From positions 124,001-188,000 of the forward strand of contig CAMPDV010000240.1 in the NCBI GenBank assembly GCA_946699065.1: a stretch of DNA of 64,000 nt, in the 5' to 3' direction. Positions 12,951 through 26,200 of the stretch are shown piece after piece. This stretch comes from Loxodes magnus. Lineage: Eukaryota > Ciliophora > Karyorelictea > Loxodida > Loxodidae. Position 1 is the first letter of the stretch. Each line of letters opens with the position of its first letter. The translations under genes were made by a program, and so were the position numbers. Under the pieces are notes generated by a model, which worked only from the letters and a program-made list of their open reading frames with translations, was not told the origin of the DNA and ran no database searches.

Positions 12951-15900
12951 AATAAAGGTTTAGCTTCTATAATATAAATAATATTTAAGCTGAAAAAGTC
13001 TATCATCAAGTGGTATTTATTAACTAAAGATTTTAATTTTGTCTATCACTCAAATTAATTAAGTACGCTCAAAAAATTTTATTATAACTAAGATTATTAA
13101 ATTATTATCTCTGAAAAATTTAAAATTTACTTATAAAAGATTTTAATAAAATAATTGAGTGAAAATAGTAATATTTTTTAATTCTAATTTAATATATATT
13201 TACTTTATTTATAGTTGACTACTCTATAATTAAAGATATTTTATTATTTTAAACTTTTTTAATTTTTGTTGATTTGAAAATTATCTATTTTCTGCTTTTA
13301 ATCTTTATCAAAATATCAACTCATAAAATTAAATTTTTGCTAATGTTCCTCTAAATGATATGCATATCGTTTTAAACTGCTTCTTTAATATTTTTAGTAC
13401 TAACTTTTATTTAATTTATTTTAATGATCTTTATATATAAATTTTAGTGAAGTTATACTTAATTAAAAGTATTTCTTAGAAAAAAAAATTTGTAAAATAT
13501 TATTAGAATAAGTATTTATGGTACATTTTTCTAAAATATCTAATGAGTTTTTATTTCTGTACGAATTAAAGGGATTAAATCATCATAAATTTTACTTATC
13601 TCTACCATTCTTTTTTTTGAGCCTGTTCGTTCTTTCTATTTCACTGTAACGAAACTTCTCAGAAATCAAATTTAACTTTATTTACTTCAATCTAAGGATT
13701 TATAATATGTAAATCTCGATTGCGGTATTGGATAATTCAAAAAAGTTAGAAGTGAATAAGTCTAGGATGTTGTTTAACTTTCTGATTAAATGGTTAAATT
13801 TTAGAAAATGTGCTTTTAAATAGTTAATAAGAAAAATGCAAAGATTTGAATACAAACATCTAATCCCTAACCGTAAGTAAACATTTGATCAAAACATCAA
13901 TTATTTTGTAAGAATTTATTTTAAGTTAAGACCTCAAAATTTAAGTTAAAAAAAATAAGAAAAATAATACTTAAAAGAGATAAAATCTTAAAGCTCAAAT
14001 AAAACATTAAAATAGTTTTTTATTCCTTTTTTCTTTTAAAGAATTTATAATAAATTTACAAGCGAAAATGTTTTAGTACAATAAGCGAAAAATGCTTTCA
14101 TTTTAAATTTTTGCAATAATTTTTTAAATCGAGGAATAATATTATGATATGCTTCTTTTTTACTATGTTCTTTTAATTTAAAACTTATCCTTATAGTATT
14201 AAAATTCTTTCAAATATTATATAAGAGCTGCCTTCTATTGAGGTGTTACGTGATCTAAAATTTAAGTTTATTTTAATTTTTTTAAATATTTTAAATACTT
14301 TCGATTCATAATTTTTATCTTACTTTTTAAACATGATGGGAAATATTTATATACTTACTATCATTCGGAATTTTTATACGATCAGAATTTTATTTTTTTA
14401 ATTTTTACTTTTTTTAATTTAAAATAGTAGATTTTTTACTAAAAAAGAGGTAAGTTAAGTATTATAATTAGAAAGAAATATCTAAAATAATAGAATATTG
14501 CAATTATAAAAAAATAATGCCGTTGTAGCATGTTTTAATTTTAAAGTACTAAGAAAAACTATCTATTATACAATAGCGAAATATACGACATAAGTTAATT
14601 GTACAGCTATTTTAAGATTATATAATTAAATTTTATTATTTTTTAATAATTTTCATTAAGAAATAAATTTCATCTTAAACATTACAAAGATAGAATATTT
14701 TGCAAATTTTTGATTCAGAATTTTCTCAATTATATGCTAGTCAGTATTTTTTTCAGGCAATATTTCTGAGCTTAACTTTTATAAATACGATTAAAATATT
14801 TAGTAGCAAAAAACTTGTAATATTAAAATATTGCTCTTAATTAAAAACTTTAATTATCTATATCAAATGTTCTCTATAGTTCTCATAAAAAAATACTAAC
14901 GATATATTATAAATTATGCCATTTCTTTATCCTTTTTACTTATTTAATTGATTTAAAGCTAATACCTTTTAATAAATATTTATTAAAATTTTGTACAAAT
15001 TAAATTTGTCTATAATATTTGAAACTTTTGGCACTTTTTTAATTTATTTTCAGAACTTATTTTTACTGAAAGCATCTTAAAATAAGTGAAGTGATATATT
15101 TTATTATTATATAATCCGATTTTCTTAAAAGAATTTTTTTATTCCCTTATTTATATTTTTTAATAAATATACACTTTTTTGATTAAAATTATTTTTTATC
15201 TTCAAGATGCATGTTTAATACTATTGAATCTTATCAGTTTGACTTCTGAAATTATAATGAAAATCTAAGCAAAATTCTATGTTTTCTATTATACTAAAGA
15301 TATCAAATTTTTATTCTATTTATTCGTTTAAAAATTCCTTCTTTTTTATTTATTGTAGCAAGATTCTTTTTCTATCATATTTATTAGAAATTAGTTTTTT
15401 ATATTTTTTTATATTTTTTTATGAAGTTAATCAAGCATTTTTAATCGTAATTGTCATTCATAAAGTAATCACTTTCTCATTTTGCATAAAATATATCTTT
15501 TAGTTATAATCCAGGAAAACCCAAAAATAATATTTTTTATTTAGTCTGGAATTATAAATTCTCGAAAGATCATCTATAAGAAGTAAGTTAATCTTTTCTT
15601 TTGATTCATTTTATTATTATGGTAATGCCTCCAATAATCCCTATAGCTTTTAAGCATAAATTTTAATTATTAAGTCTACATTTTTTCTCTAAACTCAAAG
15701 AAAAAAATTAGAAAATGATGATGAATCTTTTGTTTTTCGCTAATATGTCAACAAAAATTTTGAATATTTCTTTATAATCTTATTATTAAAGACTGTCTTT
15801 GCATGTAAATATTCTTATAAATCTAACTTTACATTTACTTTTCTTAAATCTCGGAAACATTTGATTAAAATATTAAAAAGTCGAATTTGTTAATTTTCAA

Positions 15901-18370
15901 GTTATCAGATCAATTGCTTCTTTGTATCCCATTTAGGTTTTTTATTTCATACTCCGAATTCAAAAGTCGATCTTAAAGTTGCTAGATGAATTAATAAGCT
16001 TCAAGTTATTTAATTATCTGTTTTATTCCTCGTTTTTAATTTTTTAACTGACACTATTCATTTTATTAAATCAACAACTGTCATAAATCGACCTTTATCG
16101 CTTTTTGTGAAACAAAAATTTCAAAATCTCTAAAAGATATAATTAGAAAATCTCTGAATAACGTATTTATTATCAGTAATTAACAATAATTTATACCTGC
16201 TAATGGTTTATAGCAATTTAAATTAAACTAGTTTATTATATAGCAACATAACTTTTTTTTTCACTAAATAAGGAATTAAATTTCTTTATAAAATATTTTA
16301 AACTTAAAATCCGTTAATATATAGATAATATATCAATCAATGTTTGCCTTTTTATTTGAAAATACTATCTTTGCAAATGAGGATTTAGTAATAGAAAATA
16401 AAATGATTCAATTTTGATAATGAAAGGCTTATTTTATGAAACTAAGAAATTAACTTAATTTACTTTTTTTTGTTATAAACTTAAGGAAAAAGCTGTTCTA
16501 AAAGCTTTCATACCTATAAATCAATCTCTATATTATTTCAAGTAAAATTTTTAAGTTAAAATATTATTTTCAATTATTGTCAAAACAAAAAGGAAAAATT
16601 AAAAAATGCTAACTAGTTAAATTTCAATTTAAAAATCAAAATGTCATACTAATTAAGATATATAAGATAAAAAATAGAATATAATTAAATAAAAAAGATT
16701 GAGATGTGTTATTGTGTTTTTATATAAAATAAATGTTCATCATATATTATGTATGAAATTCAAAAAAAATTAACTCTAATAATAATTTCATTTTTGTGTA
16801 AATAATAGTCATTTAAAAATTTTATAAAAATGCAAATACTTTAATAAACATTTTATTTCATAATAAAGGTAAATATTATGCAATTTTTTGCTTTTTTAGC
16901 TAAATTTTTATAATGGAAATTAGAAAAAGCAGGCTACTAAGTATTTGTAGTCTTAAAGAAAAATTGCTAGTAAATTCTTTATAATAAATTTAAAAAAAGT
17001 TAATGATAAAAGATTTACTATATGTGTAAGTAAAAGACAAAGAAATACTATAATTTAAAATACTAAAATCACATAATATAATATTCACTTAAAATATTAA
17101 GAAAATAATTTAATCAAATTCGAAGATAAAATTTTAAACTAAAAATTTTAAATTTTATGTTGTTTAAAGCTATTTTATGAAAGAAAATTTTAAAAATATA
17201 ACTTATGAAGAATTAGTCATTATTGAAAGATATTCTATTTTTGTTTATAATAAAGATAAATTAATTTCTTAAGTAAAAAGGAATTTAAAATATAAAAACT
17301 AATAATGCCAACCATAAATAAAAAAACTCATAGCTATTCTATTTTTAGTTTATCTATTATTACTTTATTTATTTTTGTTGTACAAATTTTAGAAAAATAA
17401 AAGAGCAATCTGTAACCAAATTAATATTATAAATTAAACATTCTTTAACACTTTAGAGCAAAATTATATCATTTTTTTAATTGTTCTTTATAAATACCTT
17501 TAAAGAATGTAATTGAATAAAGAGCCTTTCCAATCGTATTATACCTTTGGTGGATAGTAAACAATTTCATGCAATGAAACTTATTAAAAGATATAATTCA
17601 CAAATAAAAACGTGAATTGATTTCCTATTTAATTGAAAGAAATTATCTAATAATCATATCAGAGTTTATTAAAGAACAAAATATTAAAACTAAATTAATT
17701 CTAAAATCAATTTTCTGATTTTATTTTTATTTTCGCTAAAAATTATATAAATATAAAGTAAAAAAATAGTTTGATGGCTAAAATAAAATATTTTCTATTT
17801 CGCAATTTTTTATAGTCAAGAAAATTGTGAATAGAAATTTATTTTCTACTTAAAAATCAGATGAAGGGTTTTATTTCGTTTTGCGATTTATAATTTTCTT
17901 TCTTTTGTTTGCTAACTTGGAAATTAAAAAGCTATGCTTTATGTTTAGACTTGAATATTCAGCAAATATATTTATTTTTTATTCGATTTTTGCAAATTTT
18001 TAATTATAATAAGAGAGTTATTGGATTAGTATCTTTATATGCATATTTCGTCTTAAGATATAAAGTTTCATACTTTAATAATTAACTCATTTAGTCGCTA
18101 AGTCAACCACATCCTTAAATTTAAGTCTTTAAATTCAACTTTTTAACTATTCAGTACAATGAAAATAAAGACTAATGTCTTTCAATTTCTTAATTTAAGC
18201 TAAATAAAGTTGAATTTTATTCAATGGGAAAAAATAGCTTTAATCGAACAGAAAAAATTATGAGGTACCAAAACAAATAAAAGGTGTCTGTTTACATTAA
18301 ATTTTTACTGCAAAAATAATTTGTTTATTAACCAATTAAAACTCATTAGGAGCTTTTCTAAAATTTTTTC
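12951..18370. other. Long AT-rich left flank, nearly empty
   Basis: Over 5 kb of A/T-rich DNA running up to the outer end of the inverted-repeat element. Apart from the small LINE scrap near 14.2 kb I see no gene. A few AT-rich frames (for example around 15,280-15,500) are only hydrophobic low-complexity readings typical of T-rich DNA. Confidence 0.4.
14225..14300 (+). pseudogene. Small LINE ORF2 scrap
   Basis: The reading ELPSIEVLRDLKFKF matches KELRANEVLRAL in the ORF2 piece at 22,170-22,210, and the nucleotides align there too (agagctgc...gaggt...tacgtg). The similarity is short, flanked by AT-rich sequence with no further match, and could be a very old truncated insertion. Confidence 0.35.
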
Positions 18371-21036
18371 TAATTAAAAATCTTCATCTAAAAATAAAGT
18401 CACTTATCAAATTTATTCGAAGCAAACAAACTCTATAATGCTAATTTAATTCTAATGCTGAAGAATGTTAAAATGCTATCTTTTTATTAAGTAATTATAA
18501 GATAAATAGTTATAGGATGGTAATAACTAGTCTCTATTTAATTATTATTTACATTTTTATTAAATTTAATTTTAAGAGTTAATTACTCTTAAGGAATTTA
18601 AAAATATTTATTTAGCATAAAGTTATAATTAAATTTTATACAAATCTAAAGAGTAAACATTAAATTGTTTTATTTATTTTATGAATACTCTTTATTAGTT
18701 AATCTTTCTCAAATTAATATAATTAAAATTTTAATATTAATGTAAAATTAACTTTTGTTCTAAAATTAAGATAAAAGCTTAATATCTAATTATTATGAAG
18801 ATTAATTTAAATAAATTGCTGAAAAATAATTAATAATTGCAATAAAAGTATGCTTATATATCATCTAATTTTTAAATATGAACTATCTAGTTAATAATAT
18901 AGAAAATCTCATTTAAATATTAAGTTAATTCTATTTTTTTGCTTGCTGATTTAAAAATTTTATATTTTAAAATTAATATCAAAATCTGATTATGTTAGTA
19001 AATTTAATTTTAACTAATATACTTATAAAATGCTTATTTCTATTTCTATGCTTATATAGATATAAATATCCCTTAATTTTATATAGATTTCAAAGATTGT
19101 ATTCTTAAATAAAGAGGTTTAAATTTACCATTAAGAGTAATCTTATTGTTTGAAAGAGATATAAATAAATATTTTATATAGTAAATATGAAATATAAATA
19201 GCAATTATATACTTTCTACTAAAATAATTGAAAATTCTAACTTCTATATATATTTTTAATGTTTTACCTTTTATTTACAAATTAAATTATTACTAATTTT
19301 ACAAATAGCTTTAGGCCTAGAATATATAAGCAATTATCTAAATATTTATTAATTTTTTATTAATTAGTGTAATAAGCTCTTTTCTTTCTAGAGGCTTTAA
19401 AATTAAATAATTATAAATTTTAATCTATATTTAGTTATTTTTTTTAATTGCTAGTTCTATTTATGTTAAATATGCTTTTATATAGTTCTCACTTTCACTT
19501 TACTAAGATTAGAAAAAATATAAAAAATCTCTAAGATTGAGTCTTACTATCAAATACTATTATTTTAATCTGCTCTTACTGATATTGATAATTTCAGAGT
19601 TTAATTATCTTTGTTAATATCTTACACTTGTTCATTAAATATATCTTCATATCTTAACTAGGATAGCAAAGAAATAACTAGTAGATTCTTCTGTCATTTT
19701 CTAATGTTTATTCTCGTTTAATATCTATCTTAAATAAATTATTAGTTTATCAATATTTTTTAGTTAGTTAATCAGACATAAGCTATAATAAAAGTCTGGA
19801 CTTTTTAAAAAATTAATTCTATGCAATTTTTTAGAATAAGTTCAAATATCTTAATTATTTTATTTTATTAAACTGAATTTTTCAGCCTAGATTTAATTTA
19901 AATATTTCATTCTCTCACCTTTAGTTTACTTATAATATTTTAATTATTGTATTTTTCAATCTTATTTGGTACTTAATCCTCTTATTTATTCTTCTAATGT
20001 TTTAGTTTTCTTAACTACTTTTATAGCAATTATTCTCAATTTATGTCTTAGTTGCATAATAAAAATATGAAGCTAGAATTATTTTATAGTATCATAGTTT
20101 TTGCTTTAGATATTAATTAAGAATATTAAATCTCTTAAATAAGCCAAATACGTTTTAATTTTTGAATTATAAACTTTAAAGCCTTTAAAATATTTGGTAA
20201 ATGGATAAATTCTATGATAAGCTATTAATCTGATTTATATAGGATACTTAGTAAGAAACGCTTAGTAGAAAACCCTTCTTAATTAAATTTTATAGATAAG
20301 TATTTATTATAACTATTAGCTTTGTATTGTTTTGATAGCTTACATTCTATATATGTTTTATAAAAGAATTATTAATTAAATATACGAATGTGATATAATT
20401 ATAGAGATACTTATCTATATTATTAAAAAGATATAATAGCTTTAAAAAAATTTAATTATTAATAAATCATATATCTTACTAAGAATAAAGTAGCTAGTAT
20501 TTATAACTTATAATTATATTAACTAATTTCTTAGTTAGATAATTATGTATTTGTTTAATAAATACTATTTATATTTTATATTCCTATGTTTAAATATAAT
20601 CAATCATCAATTATATACATTTATTACATAAAGATTATTAAATTTTACCAAAATAGCTTTTATTTTATATTTTTTAGAATTAATTAAGAATAATATGAAA
20701 AATATTAATTTTTACTTTAATTTTAATAATTTAGTAAAATGAAAAGTGACATCCTGTATTGGGAAGTTATATTTCCTAAGTATGACATTCCTTACTCATA
20801 TTCTCCGTATAAAACTTTAAATAAAAATATTTATCTAGTTAAGATTTACTTTATCATCTTTAAATAGTTATCACTTTCTATTTTCTCATGATAAGACTTA
20901 AAATATTTTAAAGTTTTAGAAAAATAGTATTTTTAATTATGATTTCATCATTAATTGTAAAAGTTTCTTTATTAGCATTAATAGTTCCATTTAGGTGTAA
21001 TAATCTAGCATCTATTTAGTATCTAAATAATTTTTA

Positions 21037-22794
21037 TCTAGTTAATGTATTTTCTATGTTCTAAGCTTTGTAGTTATTTAATTTACTTTGTCTTAGATAT
21101 TGAAACTAAATCAGAAAGAGTTATGTAAAATTAAATAGAAGAAACAAGTAGAATTTTTAGATGGCCTTAGTTAAATATGAATATTAGAAAATGTGTATCT
21201 ATGTAATTACTAAAATATAAAAAATATTTATAAACTAGCAGAAATAAGCCTTTTTAAAAATAATAAGTCATATACCTAAATATATTTTTCATTAAAAAGA
21301 ACCTTCATTAGTCACTATAATGAAGCTGTATTTTAATATCTAGCCAAAGCAAAGAAATCTGCTAATTAATTGATTTTAAAAAAAATGTGACACATTAGAC
21401 ATTTTAAAATCCTTCGACGACTGTTTATTTTACCTAAAATGGAATATGTAAGGAAATTGGTACTATGAAGCGTATAAAAAAGAATTCCATTAGTATTAAA
21501 TAAAATTGATTCAATTATTAGATTCATATCAAGAAAATCTTTCTAAACTGAATCAAGGTTTTTTAATAAATTATGTATATAGATTTGGATTGCCTCTCTT
21601 TAAACTCATATGGCTCTAAGGTTTCTCAAATTCATTTACAAAATCAGAAAGGAAAGTTTGGTACAAAGTAATTCGACAATAAGAAGAATATTTTAAGATA
21701 ACTGAAAAGAAGGTAACTAGAACTATAATGATGTGATGAATATGACTTAGTTTTATAAAATTGACTTAAGGGACCAAAAAATAAACAAAAATTTTATTAT
21801 AATATAAAATGGATGTCTGCCGCGTCAGACAAATTAGCAGGTAATCTGGTGCAGTGTATACTACTGTGTGAGTAATCTCGCACTAGATGCCACCACGGGG
21901 AAGAGTGGATAAGCTCCGTTGAGACAGACCTAACTTACCCCAAGGATTCTCTCTAGCAGTATGAAAGTTTGACTGACGGGCCTTCTAATTACTGACTTAA
22001 TAACTAATTCTTATTTGGACCTTATTCAAGAAGACTGAAGTATTTGACTCAAGATTTTAGAATAGATTTTAATAAGAAGATTCCCCATTTGGAGAAGCTT
22101 ACATGACTCATCGGACCTCTAGAATTTTAACAAGAAACATGAGAACATTTTTCTTAATATTAAATATTAATATTGAAAGAGCTGCGTGCCAATGAGGTTC
22201 TACGTGCTCTATAATCATTTTTATTTATTTATTTTATTTATATTTAGCAAGCATGTTAAAACTAAATAAAAGCTAGATTTTATAAAGATTCTATTCAAAA
22301 AATTAGCAAAATGATTCTATCTATTATTTATACTAAATAATTTAAAAACTTATCCTGGTTTCCAGAATAAAATATTCCAATTTTAATAAGCATTATGTGA
22401 AATAAACTATTAGAATATATAAAATGGAACACAACCTTACAGTTTTCGAAAGAAATTATAAGATCGTAATTTCCCTGATGATAACCCTAAATGTAAATGT
22501 TGAGAATACGACACATTTGATCATTTATAAAATGTATGCATTATAAAAACTTAAGGGAATTATTTTAATAATAGGTTAGGAGACATTATATAAAGATTAA
22601 TATTTTATGACTAGATAAATATTAATTAATTCCCAAGGAATTAATTAGAGCATTTAGATCTTTAAATTAAAATTTTTATAGAATCTTGCTATCTTTCACA
22701 ATTTAATTCTTGGTTGTAATAGATGGAGAGGCAAAAGCAGAAGTCAAGTTAAATAATCTGAAGAAGGGAGAATTCTGATTTGTTTTTTTAAGAC
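21037..22794 (+). mobile_element. LINE-type ORF2 fragment inserted in the left arm
   Basis: The right arm is uninterrupted at the corresponding point, which defines this insertion. The left arm stops matching at about 21,036 and resumes at about 22,795. Imperfect copies of a flank, ctaaataatttttat and tttaaatatttttgat, look like a worn target-site duplication. With TAA/TAG as Gln the insert encodes a long protein in two phases, changing near 21,715: FISHYNEA-type readings, then YEAYKKEFHQYQIKLIQLLD, LINYVYRFGLPLFKLIWL, YNIKWMSAASDKLAGNLVQ and GEEWISSVETDLTYPKDSL. It ends with DRNFPDDNPKCKC and EYDTFDHLQNVC, the C-terminal zinc module of LINE ORF2. The reverse transcriptase core is missing or unrecognisable, so it is 5'-truncated. 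Tryptophan-like positions are split about evenly between TGG and TGA. The insert is less AT-rich than its host, notably at 21,811-21,990. Confidence 0.75.
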
Positions 22795-23665
22795 TTTAAA
22801 TATTTTTGATTGAAAGAAGTATCTCTTAAAATTAAGAAGTTCTTAAACTCTTATAGTTAAAATTAATTAATTAATAGAAATAAATAGACTCTCTATTGAG
22901 ATAAATAACTTTTAATGAGTTTAATCTTATATGAGATTTGATTGATAATTGGACTTGATTTATAGATGTTATTTTTATTTAATTATATCAAATTATATTA
23001 ATATTACAATAATAAAATCAACTTTTAATACTCTTTTTTATATAAGTTCAAAAAGGAGTGAGATGCAATTAAATTTTATATTTTTTATTGTCCTCTTTAA
23101 TTATTTTAATAAGTATCCATTATGCCTATTATTTTGCATTTATTAAGTTCATTTTATTTATTTTTAGTTCTATTAATAACACTTAAATTTATTTAAACTC
23201 ATTCTTAATTAATTTGCTTATATGAAAAAAATAAAAAAAATTTTTAAGTTCACTAATTTTTCGTTTTTATATGTAAAATATTTAGGTTAATTAATTTTGT
23301 ATTTAAAACATTGTATATAAAAATTTTTTATATTTTGAAGCATTTTAATTATTTATGATATTTAATATATAGTAGATATTTATAATACTATTAAATAAAG
23401 AAAGCAATTTTTTAATATTTATTAATTATTTTCTAAATGCTTAATTGCTAGTTAAAACTTAATAATCATTCTTATTTAAATTATACCCATTTTGACTTTT
23501 AACACTAACAAATAAAGCAGATTTTATGTATGATTTACCATTTATTATCTATTTATCCTTAAATTTCTAGCTTTATATACTTTTTAGCCAGAATTTTATG
23601 ATTCTAAAGGATTAATAAAAGATAATCAAATATATTTAAATTAACAGTACTATTTTTATTATTTA

Positions 23666-23682
23666 TTAAAAATAAGTTTTAT
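23666..23682 (+). repeat. Target-site duplication, left copy
   Basis: ttaaaaataagttttat here is repeated perfectly at 24,617-24,633, directly flanking the gag-only insertion. At 17 bp it is in the range made by target-primed reverse transcription. Confidence 0.9.
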
Positions 23683-24616
23683 AGAAAAAAAATGGTAGAA
23701 GGATTTAAGAAAGGCTTTTATACCACCTCCTAAAAAGGGGAGAGAAAGTAAGAACCCTCATCTCTAACTAACACGTCTTCTTCCTAGAAATAATCTTCTT
23801 CTCAAAACCTTCAAGAATAATAGACTCAACTAGGAACTTCCAGATCAACTTAAAAGATGGGACAAAAGCGCCAAAAGGCTACCTCGATGACACCAACTGA
23901 AGAGGAAGGACCTAGAAAGGTGCTGGAGACGCAAGAAGCAGCAGCTGTGCGAGAGTTTGCGATGCCACAGTTCCAGGAAGAACAGGCATAAATTTTAGTC
24001 GCATTCTCTGATCTGAAGGAGGAAGTAAAGAAGCTACGATTAGAGAATAGAGCTCTAAAAAATTAAGTTACTGAGCTCAAGGAATGAAAAGAAAGCTTCT
24101 GGGAAGTCTACGATCGAGAGCAAAACACTTTCTTCAGGGAAATGGAATTGCTACAGCAGAGAACAACTGTGCTTGAAGAGAACAGCAAGTAGCAACTGTA
24201 TACAATTCAAGATCCAATGGACATAGAAGGAGCTATTAATTTACCGAGGAGTCCAGACAAGAAATGAATTAGGAATAAACCAAGATGTTTTGTATGCAAA
24301 CAAACCGGACATAAATATAGACAATGTTAGAAATTGAAATTAATTAAATAATAGTACTGGAATAGAAAATAATAAGAAAAATAATAGTACTAATATTAGG
24401 ATAAGATTAGATGAGAATTCTGTAACTAATTTTATCCTTCAGGAGGTCAAATCTACAAACCGAAGTGGTATACAATCTAAGGCGACTGAAGAAAGATTCC
24501 TGAAAGGAACTGGTTCCAGCCAGGTTATCAAACTGGTCCTGTGAACACGAGGTTGAAAGTCCTCCAAGTTCACTAAACTCCAATTTAAACTTTTTAATTT
24601 AGTAATTTAATTTAAT
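23683..24616 (+). mobile_element. Gag-only non-LTR retroelement, copy 1
   Basis: A 934-bp insertion delimited exactly by the 17-bp duplication and absent from the right arm. It begins agaaaaaaaatgg, so the ORF starts 10 bases inside the element with practically no 5' leader. It ends in an AT-rich tail about 100 bp after a conserved 'aggaactggtt' block that is also near the 3' end of copy 2. It carries one ORF, a gag-like ORF1, and no reverse transcriptase. Two independent copies share both ends, which suggests a genuine short element mobilised by an ORF2 supplied elsewhere, rather than random truncation. Confidence 0.8.
23692..24600 (+). pseudogene. Gag-like ORF1 with CCHC zinc knuckle
   Basis: Starts MVEGFKKGFYTTSQ. 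An N-terminal Ser/Gln-rich region (about residues 15-60) is followed by a predicted coiled coil (about 100-165; LVAFSDLKEEVKKLRLENR) and then a knuckle CFVCKQTGHKYRQC encoded at 24,286-24,327, residues about 199-212, with perfect CX2CX4HX4C spacing. A basic Gln-rich tail follows, with FYPSGGQIYKPKWYT and ERNWFQPGYQTG. Coiled coil plus CCHC knuckle is the layout of many LINE ORF1 proteins, which coat the element RNA. Glutamine is often TAA/TAG. Three TGAs lie in frame, after VTELKE, after SPDKK and after QDKIR. If TGA is a stop here, the ORF is dead after about 130 codons; if TGA is Trp, it reads through. No 3' stop is obvious. Confidence 0.75.
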
Positions 24617-24633
24617 TTAAAAATAAGTTTTAT
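24617..24633 (+). repeat. Target-site duplication, right copy
   Basis: Perfect 17-bp copy of 23,666-23,682, marking the 3' edge of the gag-only insertion. Confidence 0.9.
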
Positions 24634-25519
24634 TTATTAGTTATACAAATATTGGATTATGTTTATTTTAGAGTTTTTAAAGTAAAATAAAATAATACTA
24701 AATTTGCTAGTTTCCAAAAGTTTATTTCATTAAGATGTATAAGTGTATTTAGAAATTAACCATATTAAATTATATTTCTTAATTAAAGAAAATTACTACT
24801 TATTATATTTAAATTAGATATTCCTTAGTAATAGAATATTATTAACTATTTTATTTAATTAACAAATCTAAATATTTCTAATTATGCTAGTTAATGATTA
24901 ATTAATGCTTTTAAATTAATAAACTTTATTTTAATTATTCACTAATTATAAGCTGGCTATTCAAAATAGTTGCTTAATTAATTAAATAGTTATAATCTTA
25001 ATTTTAAGTGCTTATTACTGTTAATATCGTTCTATTTAGATTTAAAGAGTTTTATAATTATACAAAGCATTATTCTTATTCCCTTCATATTAAAAAGAAT
25101 AAATTGTATAAATGTATGCATAAATATTTGTTTTTATGGTATATTTATTTAGATTATATCTACTAGTTTTAAATATGAATATTCCTCTAAGACAAATGCT
25201 TGAAATATTTAAGTTATTTATATATTTTTATTTAATTATTTTATATCTTTTCTAGTATTTTCGTAGCAAATATAATGCTAAAAGAAATGTAGCCTATGTT
25301 CTTTTTTTAGTAGTTTTTCATTTTGAATAGCTAAATATATTGATAAAGGAAAGATCCTTTACTCTTCTATTAGCATTGCTATGAACATTAAAAAATTACT
25401 AAAATATTTTTCTTGTCTAATATAAAATCAGCACATCAAAAATGATTTCCTTAGTTAGTTATTTTTTTATATTTCTTAATATTTAAATGTATTCTCTTCA
25501 GTCTAATCATTAATTACTA

Positions 25520-26200
25520 ATTTTTTCATCATATAATAATTTATGTTTCTTATTGTTTCAGGCTTGAAAATTTTTCTACAAAGAAATAAATTCTGGCTGG
25601 TAACTTTCAAGCTTTGCTATAATTAACTGCTATAGATTCAAATTTTTAAAGATCAAAGACGATTCCTTTTTAATGATTATTTAAGCTAAAAATTTAGCTT
25701 AAAAATCCCCCTCATCTACTAGGGTTTTTTATTTTTAAATGATATTGTTGTATGGTATCAGGTTCTATTCTTACTCAATATTCATAATATCTTTAGTTAT
25801 ATAACTGGAGGGGAGATCTGTCTTTTTTTATTTTAATTCTAATATGAAATTTAATTTTTTCATTTGTCAAAGATGATCCAGATTAACCCTTTTAAACAGC
25901 TTGAGCAAAAATAATCCAGCATTTCTAAGGAAATTAATTTACTGAATAAGCTACTCTTAACCAAAAAGGGCTTTCTTTTTTTAATCATTTCTAAATCAGT
26001 TACCTTATATTTAAAAAGTATTTTCCGATAGATTTAGTAAAAGCGAACACTTTGGCGAATCTTAAATATCTTTTGAAATAATCCTAGTTACAAAGAGGCG
26101 TCATCTTATAGTAATTTTTTCAACAGAAAAAATTAAATTCTAAATAAAAAGCAGCTTTATTTAAAAATGTTGCCAGTTATTTAGACATTCAATTCCAGCA
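25520..26200 (-). pseudogene. Arm-encoded unit Y, left copy
   Basis: I do not recognise the protein. On the minus strand pieces such as GIECLNNWQHFQIKLLFIQN and DYFKRYLRFAKVFAFTKSIG read as protein in two phases. They correspond to FECHDNWTFSQLKL in the right arm copy at 56.5 kb and to EYFLKYLRSAKVYNLVKLIE in the central copy at 33.4-34.1 kb. The three copies have diverged and each has frame changes, so they look like remnants of one ancestral gene. Cys and Trp spacing in the N-terminal part could be a zinc ribbon, but I cannot assign a family. A transposase is possible but not shown. Confidence 0.4.

Noticed and set aside
21290..21420. SFDDC reading as the reverse transcriptase FADD motif
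   Set aside because: The residues around it do not follow the RT palm pattern, and the region belongs to the part between the RT and the C-terminal zinc module.
21811..21990. GC-richer segment with a small hairpin (gtctg...cagac), resembling a structured RNA or ribozyme
   Set aside because: It translates without interruption as part of the LINE ORF2 (WMSAASDKLAGNLVQ, EEWISSVETDLTYPKDS) in phase with flanking protein, so its composition is explained by coding sequence.
24480..24580. Small palindromes such as ggaactggttcc near the end of the gag-only element as a ribozyme or terminator
   Set aside because: The block 'aggaactggtt' is shared between copies but the surrounding pairing is not conserved in copy 2. 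It is also within the readable C-terminal coding sequence.
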